From assembly GCF_001025135.1 (NCBI RefSeq), contig NZ_AP012323.1, positions 496,001 through 560,000 of the forward strand: 64,000 bases of DNA, given 5' to 3'. The DNA comes from Bifidobacterium bifidum ATCC 29521 = JCM 1255 = DSM 20456 (lineage in GTDB: Bacteria; Actinomycetota; Actinomycetes; Actinomycetales; Bifidobacteriaceae). The translations under genes were made by a program, and so were the position numbers. Below the pieces are notes generated by a model. It saw only the letters and a program-made list of their open reading frames with translations, did no database searches and was not told the origin of the DNA. Every line of letters starts with the position of its first letter. The stretch's first letter is position 1. Below, in pieces: positions 22,514 to 30,375 of the stretch.

Positions 22514-23059
22514 CTACTGGCGCTCGGTGAGTTGGAAGAACTGGTCTCCGATACGCAGCGTGGCGGGGGCGTCGAGTTCGCGCGGCTTGCCCTTGAGCAC
22601 CTGCGCTTCCTGCCCGTCGCGGATGATGTAGGTGCCGTTGAGGGAACCGTAGTCCTCGATCCACAGCGTGCCGTTCTGATCGATGCTGATCGCGGCATGA
22701 TTGCGCGATGTGGTACGCGTCGGATCCTCGACCTTCTCGGCCTTGGCGCCTTCGGGCACGTCCATGGACGGCTTGCGTCCGAGCAGCGTGCTCTTGTCGA
22801 TGACGATGGTCTGGCCGGTGGCGTCGTTGTGCAGGATGTATATCTTCCGCGGCGCCTTGGCGGTGAAGGACGACGACAGCACCGTGCTGTCCCAGTCCTC
22901 GATATCGCCGTCGGACGAGCCCTTGGCCGCATGGCTGGCGGTGGAGGATGAGACGGGGGATGGTTCCGCCGCTGCGGAAGAGACTGCGGCAGGCTTGTCT
23001 ACCGGATCGTCTGCGTACCTGCCCAGCTCGGGTGCCGGGGGATAGGGAATCGTTGCCAT
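22514..23059 (-). CDS. FHA-domain protein with an N-terminal Thr motif
   Basis: A 181-residue protein. The C-terminal ~100 residues are a forkhead-associated domain that binds phosphothreonine: STLLGRKPS, TSRNHAAISID and DYGSLNGTYII carry the usual GR, S-x-x-H and N-G residues. The first ~65 residues are Ala/Ser/Pro-rich and contain DWDSTVLSSSF (Thr59), which resembles the Thr motifs of small FHA regulators such as mycobacterial GarA, where the phosphorylated Thr folds back onto the FHA domain. The ATG at 23059 has AAAGGAG; an in-frame ATG at 23077 would overlap the previous gene. It is the last gene of the kinase run. Probable kinase target and phosphopeptide reader. Confidence 0.85.
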   Translation of the reverse strand: MATIPYPPAPELGRYADDPVDKPAAVSSAAAEPSPVSSSTASHAAKGSSDGDIEDWDSTVLSSSFTAKAPRKIYILHNDATGQTIVIDKSTLLGRKPSMDVPEGAKAEKVEDPTRTTSRNHAAISIDQNGTLWIEDYGSLNGTYIIRDGQEAQVLKGKPRELDAPATLRIGDQFFQLTERQ

Positions 23060-23073
23060 GTCAGCGGCTCCTT

Positions 23074-23670
23074 TCACTGACGTGTGGCGAGGGCGGCGTT
23101 GACCGCGGGGTCGTTCAGCTGGGCGAGCCAGTCGACCAGTGCCGGGTAGGTGCTGGGGTTACGCGCGATGCAGGGGCGCAATTCCGGCGCGTACTGCGCG
23201 ATCTTGGCGATGAGCTCCTGATCTGTGGTCTCCAGCGCCATCTGAGCCGTGTACCCGTATGGATTGGTGGCTTGGGGCTCCTGCTGCGCCGCGTACTGCG
23301 CCGCCGTGTACTGGTCCTGTGCCGGCTGCTGCTGCGCGGCCGATGCCGCATACGAATCTGCGGAATATTGGTCCGCGCTGTACGAATCTGCGGAATACTG
23401 ATCCGCAGCGGCGGAGTCGGCGGCGACATCCTGCGCCGGCTGCGCGTCGGCCACGGGGCCGTCCTCGGCGGTGACGCCCATCTGCGCAAGCGTCTGCCGC
23501 GCGCGCTCATCGCCGAACGTTGCCAGCCAACGCTTCAATCCCGGATAGCAGCGCGGGTTCACTGCCACATTGGCGCCGAATTCCGGGTTTTCATAGGCGA
23601 TTTTCGCCAGCAAGACCGGATCGGCATTGGGATCCTGCACTGTTGCGACGGCCTTGTCATAATCAACCAT
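23074..23670 (-). CDS. LRV (leucine-rich-variant-like) repeat protein with Tyr/Ser linker
   Basis: A 198-residue protein with two copies of an ~60-residue helical module: AVATVQDPNADPVLLAKIAYENPEFG... WLATFG near residues 7-52, and a second ending APELRPCIARNPSTYPALVDWLAQLNDP (given here in part) near 147-190. Between them is a low-complexity linker with Q-Y-S-A-D-S-Y repeats (about residues 85-135). The module corresponds to the variant leucine-rich repeat domain of actinobacterial proteins found beside type-2 phosphatases and FHA proteins. The function is unknown, perhaps a scaffold. It lies 21 bases after the PP2C gene and 14 bases before the FHA gene. Confidence 0.75.
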   Translation of the reverse strand: MVDYDKAVATVQDPNADPVLLAKIAYENPEFGANVAVNPRCYPGLKRWLATFGDERARQTLAQMGVTAEDGPVADAQPAQDVAADSAAADQYSADSYSADQYSADSYAASAAQQQPAQDQYTAAQYAAQQEPQATNPYGYTAQMALETTDQELIAKIAQYAPELRPCIARNPSTYPALVDWLAQLNDPAVNAALATRQ

Positions 23671-23691
23671 CGTGACCTCTTTCCTTGATGT

Positions 23692-24585
23692 TCAGATTTG
23701 GTTGGCCGGTTTCTGGATGCGTATGGTGTCAAGCGTCTCGTCACTGACCGTTTCGAGATCCTCCTGCTGCGCGAGCCTACTGGCATGCCACACCTTCTGC
23801 CCAGCATACTCGCCCGTTATGTCCAGAACAATTACGGTGACATTATCCGTACCGCCCGCTTCCAGAGCGATGCGGATCAGTTCGTCGACGGCGGTCTGCG
23901 GGTCCGCGCATGCCGCAGCAGTGGCGGCGATGGCGGCGTCATCGACTTCGCCGTGCAGGCCGTCCGAGCAGATGATGAACCTGCCGGTCGGTCGGACCGC
24001 GAAGAAGTCCGGGTTGATGCCGTCCGGGTCGCCGATGCACTGGGTGATGATGTTGCGCGGGATGATGACGGCATCTTCCGGCAGCATCTCACCGGAGTCG
24101 ATGGCCTCCTGACGGCGGGAGTGGTCGCGCGTGATGCGACACAGCGTGGAGGCGTCCCACTGGCCGTCGCTGTCGGCATCCATGTGATATGTGCGCGAGT
24201 CGCCGATATTGATGACGTACCAGTCCATGTCGGGGTTGATTTCGAGCGCCACATCGCCGGGCGCGTCCCGTTCGATTCGCCCTGGCGCGATCAGTCCGGT
24301 CACCGTGGTGCCGGACACGCCGCCGAGCTCCTGGCCGATGGCGAGCACGTCGGCTTGGGCGAGGTCGATCGTACGCCCGATGGTCGTGCGGCTCCGGCTG
24401 AAACGTGACGCCAGTGTCTCGAAACGATCCACCGCGGCGCTGCTGGCCCGTTGCCCGCCGACGCCGCCGCCCATGCCGTCACAGACGAGGAACACGCCGT
24501 CGTCGATGATGAACGAATCCTGATTGGCGCGTCGCCTCAGGCCGATGTTGCTGTCCGCTGCCACGTGAATTTGCATGTCGTTCAT
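23692..24585 (-). CDS. PP2C-family Ser/Thr protein phosphatase
   Basis: A 297-residue cytoplasmic phosphatase of the Stp/PrpC type. The metal-binding motifs are intact: RRRANQDSF, VFLVCDGMGGGVGGQRAS, INIGDSRTYHM, FIICSDGLHGEVDD and AGGTDNVTVIVLD. The ATG at 24585 overlaps the stop of the transglutaminase-like gene by 4 bases (ATGA), so translation is coupled. The last ~20 residues (EDLETVSDETLDTIRIQ) resemble the S-D-x-T motif found in MoxR and FHA of this run. It should remove phosphate from the kinase and its targets. Confidence 0.92.
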   Translation of the reverse strand: MNDMQIHVAADSNIGLRRRANQDSFIIDDGVFLVCDGMGGGVGGQRASSAAVDRFETLASRFSRSRTTIGRTIDLAQADVLAIGQELGGVSGTTVTGLIAPGRIERDAPGDVALEINPDMDWYVINIGDSRTYHMDADSDGQWDASTLCRITRDHSRRQEAIDSGEMLPEDAVIIPRNIITQCIGDPDGINPDFFAVRPTGRFIICSDGLHGEVDDAAIAATAAACADPQTAVDELIRIALEAGGTDNVTVIVLDITGEYAGQKVWHASRLAQQEDLETVSDETLDTIRIQKPANQI

Positions 24586-27278
24586 GACTGTCGGCCTTTC
24601 TGTGAGGAGGGTTGCCGTGCGGATGGTTGTTGCGTGGCGGGCTTCTGGCCAGCGGGCTGTTTCGTGGAGGATTTCCGCTTGACGGGCCGCTGTTTGGCGG
24701 GTTGCCGCCCGTCTGGCTTCCTCTTGTCTCCGTGCCGCCATGTACGAATACTTGACAGTATACGAACGTTATGGAAAACTCCGCGCAATGACAGGCGGGT
24801 TCGCAGCCTGCGCATGAAGGACTGCGAGGCGAGCATGAGCTTGCGGGTCGTCAGTACGGAACGCCAGTAGGCGCCTGCCTGTTCGGGCGTGACCGGCTGG
24901 CCGGAGAACGCCGCGTAATCGGCTTGTCGTCCCAACGCAATCAGTGGGGCACCGTCGATGTTGAGCTGCCGTGCGATGGCCTGCGCCTGGTCGCGGCGCG
25001 TGCCGGTGACGGGTATGCCGCTCTGCCCGGCGAGCGCGTGCACGGCCTGCCAGCCGGAGGTGATGCGCTGCCGCGCGTCGCCGCGCCGGCGCAGGCGGGC
25101 CAGGGCGACGGTCTTGAGTGCGAGGATCAGCAGACAGATCAGCAGCGGTATCCATACCGGGCTGCCGTAGATGGCGACTTTCGCCGCGATGCGTCCGATG
25201 GTGCTCCAGATGGATGCCGCCGGCTCATCGGTGGCATCCTCGCCGGCCAGCGCCGATTTGCCGTGTGCCTGCTCCTCGTCGCGCAGCGGGTCGGTGAGCG
25301 GCACGGGAGGCTGTCGGACCAGCGTCTGCGGGTTGGGTGGGGTGAGGTTCTGGTTGTCGTCGGGTATCTTCGTCTCTTTAGGCGTCGGATAGAACGCGAC
25401 CCAGCCGTAGCCTTCGAGATTGATCTCCACCCATGCTTCGATGTCGTTGCCGGTGAATTTGACGGTCGAGGTGCCGTTGACCGTTTCGGTGCGGTCGTTG
25501 CTGATGTCGCCGTCGTCGTTCTTGGGCAGGAAGCCCATGACCACGCGGGATGGCAGGCCGAGTTCGCGGGCCATCAGCGCCATGGCGGAGGCATACTGCT
25601 CGCTGTCGCCGACCATCGCGGATCCAGCGAGCAGCGCGTTGATGCGATAGCTGCCATGTCCGGGCAGTGACGGATAGTCGCCGGTCAGGCCGTGTGAGAA
25701 CCAACCAGAATCCTTGAGCTGCGCGACCAGTGCCTGCGCCTGCGCGCCGGCCGTGTCCTCGCCGCCCGCCACCGACGAGGCGAACTTGCCCACCGAGTCA
25801 GGCACGTCCTTGGTGCCCGGCTGGTTGGTGACCGCCGCGTTGGCCTTGGCGATCTCCTTGTCGGTGGGTGTGGGGGCGATGATGCCGCTTTCCGTATAGG
25901 TCATGCCGGTGGACAGCCCGGCCGGGATGATGGCCGACTGCGTGCTCTCGTTGTAGTAGAAGAGCGTGTGGCCGGCGGAGGATCGGGATTCGCCGCCGCC
26001 ATTTCCGTTGGCGCCTCCGGTCTTTCCCGCTGACGTGACGTCGACGCTGCTCGCCGCTCCTGCCAGCGGCAGCCATTTGTCGCTCAGACCCTTGTCGATG
26101 GTGAACGTGGCGGTGAACTTCTTGCCGTCCACCGTATTGGGGATGCGGGTGCCGACGCGTCGGTAGTCGGATGAGTCCGAGGCTTCGGTGGAGTCGGACA
26201 GGTTCCACACGTTGCCGTCGAACTGGTCCATCACCGCGAGCCTGACCGGCGTGCCCTCGGGCAGATTCGTGACCGTGAGCAGCGTGTCATCCTTGTGGTC
26301 CTTGACGTAGGAGCGCAGGCCGCTGAGCGGGCTTGCGTAATCGTACGGGCTGAGCGGCGGATCGTAGTAGTCGCGCAGGATCAGACGTGACTGCCCGATG
26401 ACCATGCATGCGCCCACGCCCAGGCCGGCCGCCAGCAGCAGGATGATCGTGGCGCTGATCCAGCGTCCCAGTTCCAGAAGTTGCCATCGCCACGACAGCC
26501 AGACGATCATGATGAGGCCGATGAGAACGCCGGAGGCTATGGGCTGGAAACCGGTCTGCGTGCCCAACAGGGCGCAGACCACCAGTTCGATGGCGATCGG
26601 CAGCAGGCTCAGCACACTGAGCTGCCGTTTGTCGCCGATGGCGAACACGCCGGCGAGGAATGACAGCCACAGGCATATCGTCCATGCCGCCATCAGGCTG
26701 CCATCGCCGGAACCGGTCGGCGGCGGTACGGCGATAAGGTATTTGAACGCGCCGAAGGTGCTGACGAACCCCTGTGACAGTGTTTCCACAGAGGGAATCA
26801 CATGGCTGATGGCGGTGTCGTTCAGCGCGATGACCGGGCCGATGACGCCCTGCGCAACGATCAGGAACACGATCTGCCACCACAGGCGCAGCGCGGGTGC
26901 GGTCCCTGCATAGGCGATGAGGGCGCCGAGCAGGGTGGCCGGTACAGCGGCGACGGCCCACATGGCGGCTGATCCGTACACGTCGAGAAGATTGGATGCG
27001 GCAATCAGCGACGTCAGCGCGATGACGGCCACGCTGATGAGGTTCGTGCCCCAGGAGCGGCGTCCGACGCGGGCGAGCGGCAGACGGTTGCCGCCGCGTG
27101 TCAGCCAGATCACTGAATGGGTGGATTCCGCCCATGAGCCGGTGGTGGTGCCCGTGCCGGTCACGGTCGAGCCGAGACCAGAGAACGGACGCCGGGTCTG
27201 CCCGACCTGGCCGGGCAGGGCGTCCACGGCCGACGTGGCGGAGTCCGAGCCGAGTGAGCTGTCGATCACATCGTTCAT
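24582..27278 (-). CDS. Transglutaminase-like membrane protein lacking the catalytic triad
   Basis: An 898-residue protein. The first ~95 residues are cytoplasmic; six or seven transmembrane helices follow (about 80-300), then an outside domain of ~400 residues with a transglutaminase-like core, another helix near residue 705 (WIPLLICLLILALKTVAL), and a basic tail rich in K, Q, P and S. The core is recognisable as GDSEQYASAMALMARELGLP (~560), DIEAWVEINLEGYGW (~611) and FYPTP. In active members these read G-x-C-E-Q-F/Y, H-A-W-V-E and D-P-T-P, so Cys is Ser, His is Glu and Asp is Tyr. It is therefore probably a structural or binding domain. It sits between DUF58 and PP2C with ATGA overlaps on both sides. 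Confidence 0.88.
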   Translation of the reverse strand: MNDVIDSSLGSDSATSAVDALPGQVGQTRRPFSGLGSTVTGTGTTTGSWAESTHSVIWLTRGGNRLPLARVGRRSWGTNLISVAVIALTSLIAASNLLDVYGSAAMWAVAAVPATLLGALIAYAGTAPALRLWWQIVFLIVAQGVIGPVIALNDTAISHVIPSVETLSQGFVSTFGAFKYLIAVPPPTGSGDGSLMAAWTICLWLSFLAGVFAIGDKRQLSVLSLLPIAIELVVCALLGTQTGFQPIASGVLIGLIMIVWLSWRWQLLELGRWISATIILLLAAGLGVGACMVIGQSRLILRDYYDPPLSPYDYASPLSGLRSYVKDHKDDTLLTVTNLPEGTPVRLAVMDQFDGNVWNLSDSTEASDSSDYRRVGTRIPNTVDGKKFTATFTIDKGLSDKWLPLAGAASSVDVTSAGKTGGANGNGGGESRSSAGHTLFYYNESTQSAIIPAGLSTGMTYTESGIIAPTPTDKEIAKANAAVTNQPGTKDVPDSVGKFASSVAGGEDTAGAQAQALVAQLKDSGWFSHGLTGDYPSLPGHGSYRINALLAGSAMVGDSEQYASAMALMARELGLPSRVVMGFLPKNDDGDISNDRTETVNGTSTVKFTGNDIEAWVEINLEGYGWVAFYPTPKETKIPDDNQNLTPPNPQTLVRQPPVPLTDPLRDEEQAHGKSALAGEDATDEPAASIWSTIGRIAAKVAIYGSPVWIPLLICLLILALKTVALARLRRRGDARQRITSGWQAVHALAGQSGIPVTGTRRDQAQAIARQLNIDGAPLIALGRQADYAAFSGQPVTPEQAGAYWRSVLTTRKLMLASQSFMRRLRTRLSLRGVFHNVRILSSIRTWRHGDKRKPDGRQPAKQRPVKRKSSTKQPAGQKPATQQPSARQPSSQKGRQS

Positions 27279-28594
27279 GCGAGCACCTCCATGATGAGCG
27301 GCAGGTCGTCAAGCGAGCCGACGGTGGCCAGCGTGAAGTCCGTGAAATGCTTGATTGCGCGCACGTCGCCCGGCGAGGTCTGCAGCACGAGGCACGTGGC
27401 GGATTTCGGCAGCGCGAGCACCATGCGCTTGATATGGTCGAGCTGCTTGAGCGAGCCGACGGTGAAGAAGTAGAACGAGCTGTCGGGCGAGTGTCGCAGC
27501 GTGCTCTCCACCAGATTCGGGTTGTCGTCGGTCCGCGGGGTGATGGCGCTGCAATCGTCCAGGAACCCCATCGGGAATTTCGGCGTGTCATGCGCGCTGC
27601 CGGCATGCGTCTGCAGCGGACGGTCCTGTTTGAGGCACTGCACGCCCAGCGAGGCGTGCACGCTCACGGCCATCTCGAACTCCTCTTGACTGACGTAATC
27701 CTGCGGGTTCACGTCGAGCGTCATACTCGTGTCGGTCCGCCGCGTCGCCTCGTACTGGCGGATCATCAGCGTGCCGGTCTTCGCCGAGCTGAGCCAGTGC
27801 ACGTTGCGCACGTCGTCGCCCGGCTCGTATTCGCGCAGCCCGTAAAAGTCGAGGTCGTCGTCGACGATCTGACCGCTGGGCTGGCCTTCCAGATCCCGTG
27901 CGACGCCGGCGTTGAGCGTGTTGAGCCGCGCGATGTTCGGATGGATATAGACGGTGATGCGTTCGGCCAGCGCCTTCTCGTGGCGCACCAGCCCGAACGG
28001 GTCTCCCTTGCGGATGTTCAACGGTCCGACGGTCAGGACGGCGCGGGAGACGGTGGTGAACTCGATATCGGTCTGCTTGGACTGGCCCGGCGCCAGCATG
28101 GGGATGCCGAACCGCTCGTGAGCCTCGCCCAACGGCAGGTCGCCGCGTGCGGTCGTGGTGGGGGTGCGCCCGGGATTGTCGATGTCCACGGTCACATGGA
28201 CGTCGTCGCCGACGGTGACGCGGCGACGCGACACGGCGATGGACGCCTTGAACCCGGTATTGCCAAGCGAGAGCACGATGGCGCAGAGGATCATCATCAG
28301 CGCCACCGCGGCGATGGCGAGCAGCTCATGCCAGCGAACCAACGGGAATCCGGCCGCGCATACGATGCCGATGACGACCACGGTCCAGCCCAGTGGGGAT
28401 ATGAACGAGGTGAAGAATCGCCTGACCGCGCGCTTGCAGCGGCGCCACAGGCGTGCCGAGCTAAGCCGTCGCCTGTGGCGCGCCGACTTGCCCGATGCCT
28501 GTTGGCCTCGCTCGTTCCGTGGTTTCGGCTTGCGCGGTTTCCGCGGCTTCTGCGGCCTTGCTTCGAATGATGAACTGTCGTTGTGCCTGCGCAT
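27275..28594 (-). CDS. DUF58-domain membrane protein
   Basis: A 439-residue protein. A very basic cytoplasmic N-terminus of ~60 residues is followed by two adjacent transmembrane helices (GWTVVVIGIVCAAGFPLV and LLAIAAVALMMILCAIVLSL). The DUF58 core contains IRKGDPFGLVR and FYGLREYEPGDDVRNVHW, the family hallmark. DUF58 proteins are usually encoded next to MoxR ATPases and are thought to act with them on secreted or membrane protein maturation. Here MoxR is 10 bases upstream and the transglutaminase-like gene overlaps the stop by 4 bases. Confidence 0.9.
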   Translation of the reverse strand: MRRHNDSSSFEARPQKPRKPRKPKPRNERGQQASGKSARHRRRLSSARLWRRCKRAVRRFFTSFISPLGWTVVVIGIVCAAGFPLVRWHELLAIAAVALMMILCAIVLSLGNTGFKASIAVSRRRVTVGDDVHVTVDIDNPGRTPTTTARGDLPLGEAHERFGIPMLAPGQSKQTDIEFTTVSRAVLTVGPLNIRKGDPFGLVRHEKALAERITVYIHPNIARLNTLNAGVARDLEGQPSGQIVDDDLDFYGLREYEPGDDVRNVHWLSSAKTGTLMIRQYEATRRTDTSMTLDVNPQDYVSQEEFEMAVSVHASLGVQCLKQDRPLQTHAGSAHDTPKFPMGFLDDCSAITPRTDDNPNLVESTLRHSPDSSFYFFTVGSLKQLDHIKRMVLALPKSATCLVLQTSPGDVRAIKHFTDFTLATVGSLDDLPLIMEVLA

Positions 28595-28604
28595 GGAACG
28601 CCTT

Positions 28605-30311
28605 TCACGCGCCGAGCGACGGCGCCGGCACGGTCTCCAGCATCCGGCTGATGGCCTCGTCCGTCGTCAGACCGGCGAAGGTGGCTTCGGCGGTGAGCTT
28701 GATGCGGTGCGACAGCACGGCGACCGCCAGATCCTTGACATCGTCCGGCACCACGTATCCGCGCCCGTCGGAGGCCGCCCAGATGCGCGCGCAGCGGGTC
28801 AGCGCCAACGCGCCTCGCATGGACGAGCCGATGGCGATGTTCTCGTCATGACGGGTCGCCTCGACGATGCGCACGATGTATTCGAGGATGTTGTCGTCGA
28901 TGTGGATGCGCTCTCCGATGCCGCGCAGCGCGAGGATGTCATCGCCGGCGAGCACGGGGGAGACGGTCTGCGCGCGGTCGCGGATGTTGACCTGCCGCAG
29001 GAGGTCGACGCTTACCTGATGGCCGGGGTACCCGACCGACGTCTTGATGAGGAAACGGTCCATCTGGGCTTCGGGCAGCTTGTATGTGCCGAGCTGTTCG
29101 ATCGGGTTCTGCGTGGCGATCACGATGAACGGCTGCGGCACGTCGTGTGTGACGCCGTCCACGGTGACTTTCTGTTCCTCCATGACCTCCAGCAGTGCGG
29201 ACTGGGTCTTCGGCGAGGCTCGGTTGATCTCGTCGGCGAGCACGATGGACGCGAATACCGGGCCCTCGCGGAACTCGAACTCGCCGTGCTTCTGGTCGTA
29301 GAAGGTGATGCCGACCACGTCGGACGGCAGCAGGTCGGGCGTGAACTGGATGCGCTTGAACGACGCGCTGATCGAGCTCGCGATGCCTCGTGCCAGCTGA
29401 GTCTTGCCGGTGCCTGGGTTGTCTTCGAGCAGGACATGGCCACCGACGAGCAGGGCGGTCAGGCATAGACGGATCGGATGTGCCTTGCCGACCACGACGG
29501 TGGAGACGTTCGCGAGCAGCGCGTCGAACGCCTGCTTGAAGTAGGCGATGTCGTCGGCGCTGGCCGGGGTCTGCGGGTTGGTGTTCGCGACGGCCGGGTT
29601 CGCGGTCACTGGGCGCGCGGCTGCCGCCACGGGAGTGTTCGCGGTTCTGGCTTTGGGAAAGGCGACGTTCGGAATCTTGGCCGCGGGTGCGGTGGTCGGG
29701 TGCTGTATGGAGCTCAGCTGCGTCGCATCGAGATCGACGCCGGTCTTGGCCGGGCCGTTGTTCGTGGTGTTGTCGCCGGTGTCACTGACGGGCGAGACGG
29801 CCTCGCCGTTCGTCTTGTTCTGCACCGGGGACTGCGCCGACTTGTTCTGTACACTCTTGGCTTGTGACGGCTTGGCTTGTGCCGACTTTTTGCCTCGGAT
29901 TGCCTTGCCGGCAGCAGCACCTCCGCGGCGCTTCGGCAACGTAGGAATGGCCACGGTCGGTGCCCCCTTCGACTTGTCGGCCTCACCAACCGCGGCACCG
30001 CCCCTGGCATGCGGTGTCTCGGAAATCACGGTGCCGTCGGACAACACCGTTTCATCGGAGACCTCAGTCCCATCGCCGCTCGCTGATGAGATGGACCGCG
30101 CTACTGTGCTCTTTTCCGCGTTGCCTTCCGCGGTGTCGTTTTTCTCGGCTGCGTTTTCCCCGGCACTGTTTTTCGCTGTGCTCGGTGCGGCTGCATTCGT
30201 CGTGGCCTCGGCGGACTGAGCCGTGTTGCCGGACGACAGGACGGTCTTGTCCGACAACACCGTCCTGTCGGACAGTTGCGTGGCGTCGTCGAGTTCGTTG
30301 CTCTCGCTCAT
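28605..30311 (-). CDS. MoxR-family AAA+ ATPase with a long N-terminal phospho-motif region
   Basis: A 568-residue protein, while typical MoxR proteins have ~330. The catalytic part starts near residue 255 with the Walker A LLEDNPGTGKTQLA near 290-303 and Walker B VLADEINRASPKTQSALLE near 355, followed by the sensor ATQNPIEQLGTYKLPEAQMDRF (given in part). The added ~250 residues are disordered, rich in Ala, Lys, Ser and Thr, and contain four copies of S-D-x-T-V-L/I-S (Thr17, 23, 88, 94). These look like kinase sites. MoxR ATPases act as chaperones for partner proteins, here probably DUF58 and the transglutaminase-like protein. The start ATG is 64 bases after the giant protein gene. Confidence 0.9.
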   Translation of the reverse strand: MSESNELDDATQLSDRTVLSDKTVLSSGNTAQSAEATTNAAAPSTAKNSAGENAAEKNDTAEGNAEKSTVARSISSASGDGTEVSDETVLSDGTVISETPHARGGAAVGEADKSKGAPTVAIPTLPKRRGGAAAGKAIRGKKSAQAKPSQAKSVQNKSAQSPVQNKTNGEAVSPVSDTGDNTTNNGPAKTGVDLDATQLSSIQHPTTAPAAKIPNVAFPKARTANTPVAAAARPVTANPAVANTNPQTPASADDIAYFKQAFDALLANVSTVVVGKAHPIRLCLTALLVGGHVLLEDNPGTGKTQLARGIASSISASFKRIQFTPDLLPSDVVGITFYDQKHGEFEFREGPVFASIVLADEINRASPKTQSALLEVMEEQKVTVDGVTHDVPQPFIVIATQNPIEQLGTYKLPEAQMDRFLIKTSVGYPGHQVSVDLLRQVNIRDRAQTVSPVLAGDDILALRGIGERIHIDDNILEYIVRIVEATRHDENIAIGSSMRGALALTRCARIWAASDGRGYVVPDDVKDLAVAVLSHRIKLTAEATFAGLTTDEAISRMLETVPAPSLGA

Positions 30312-30375
30312 CGTGATACTCCTTGATGTGTGTGGTGGACGGTGTTGTCGTATCGGTTGATGGATGGTTGATAAA

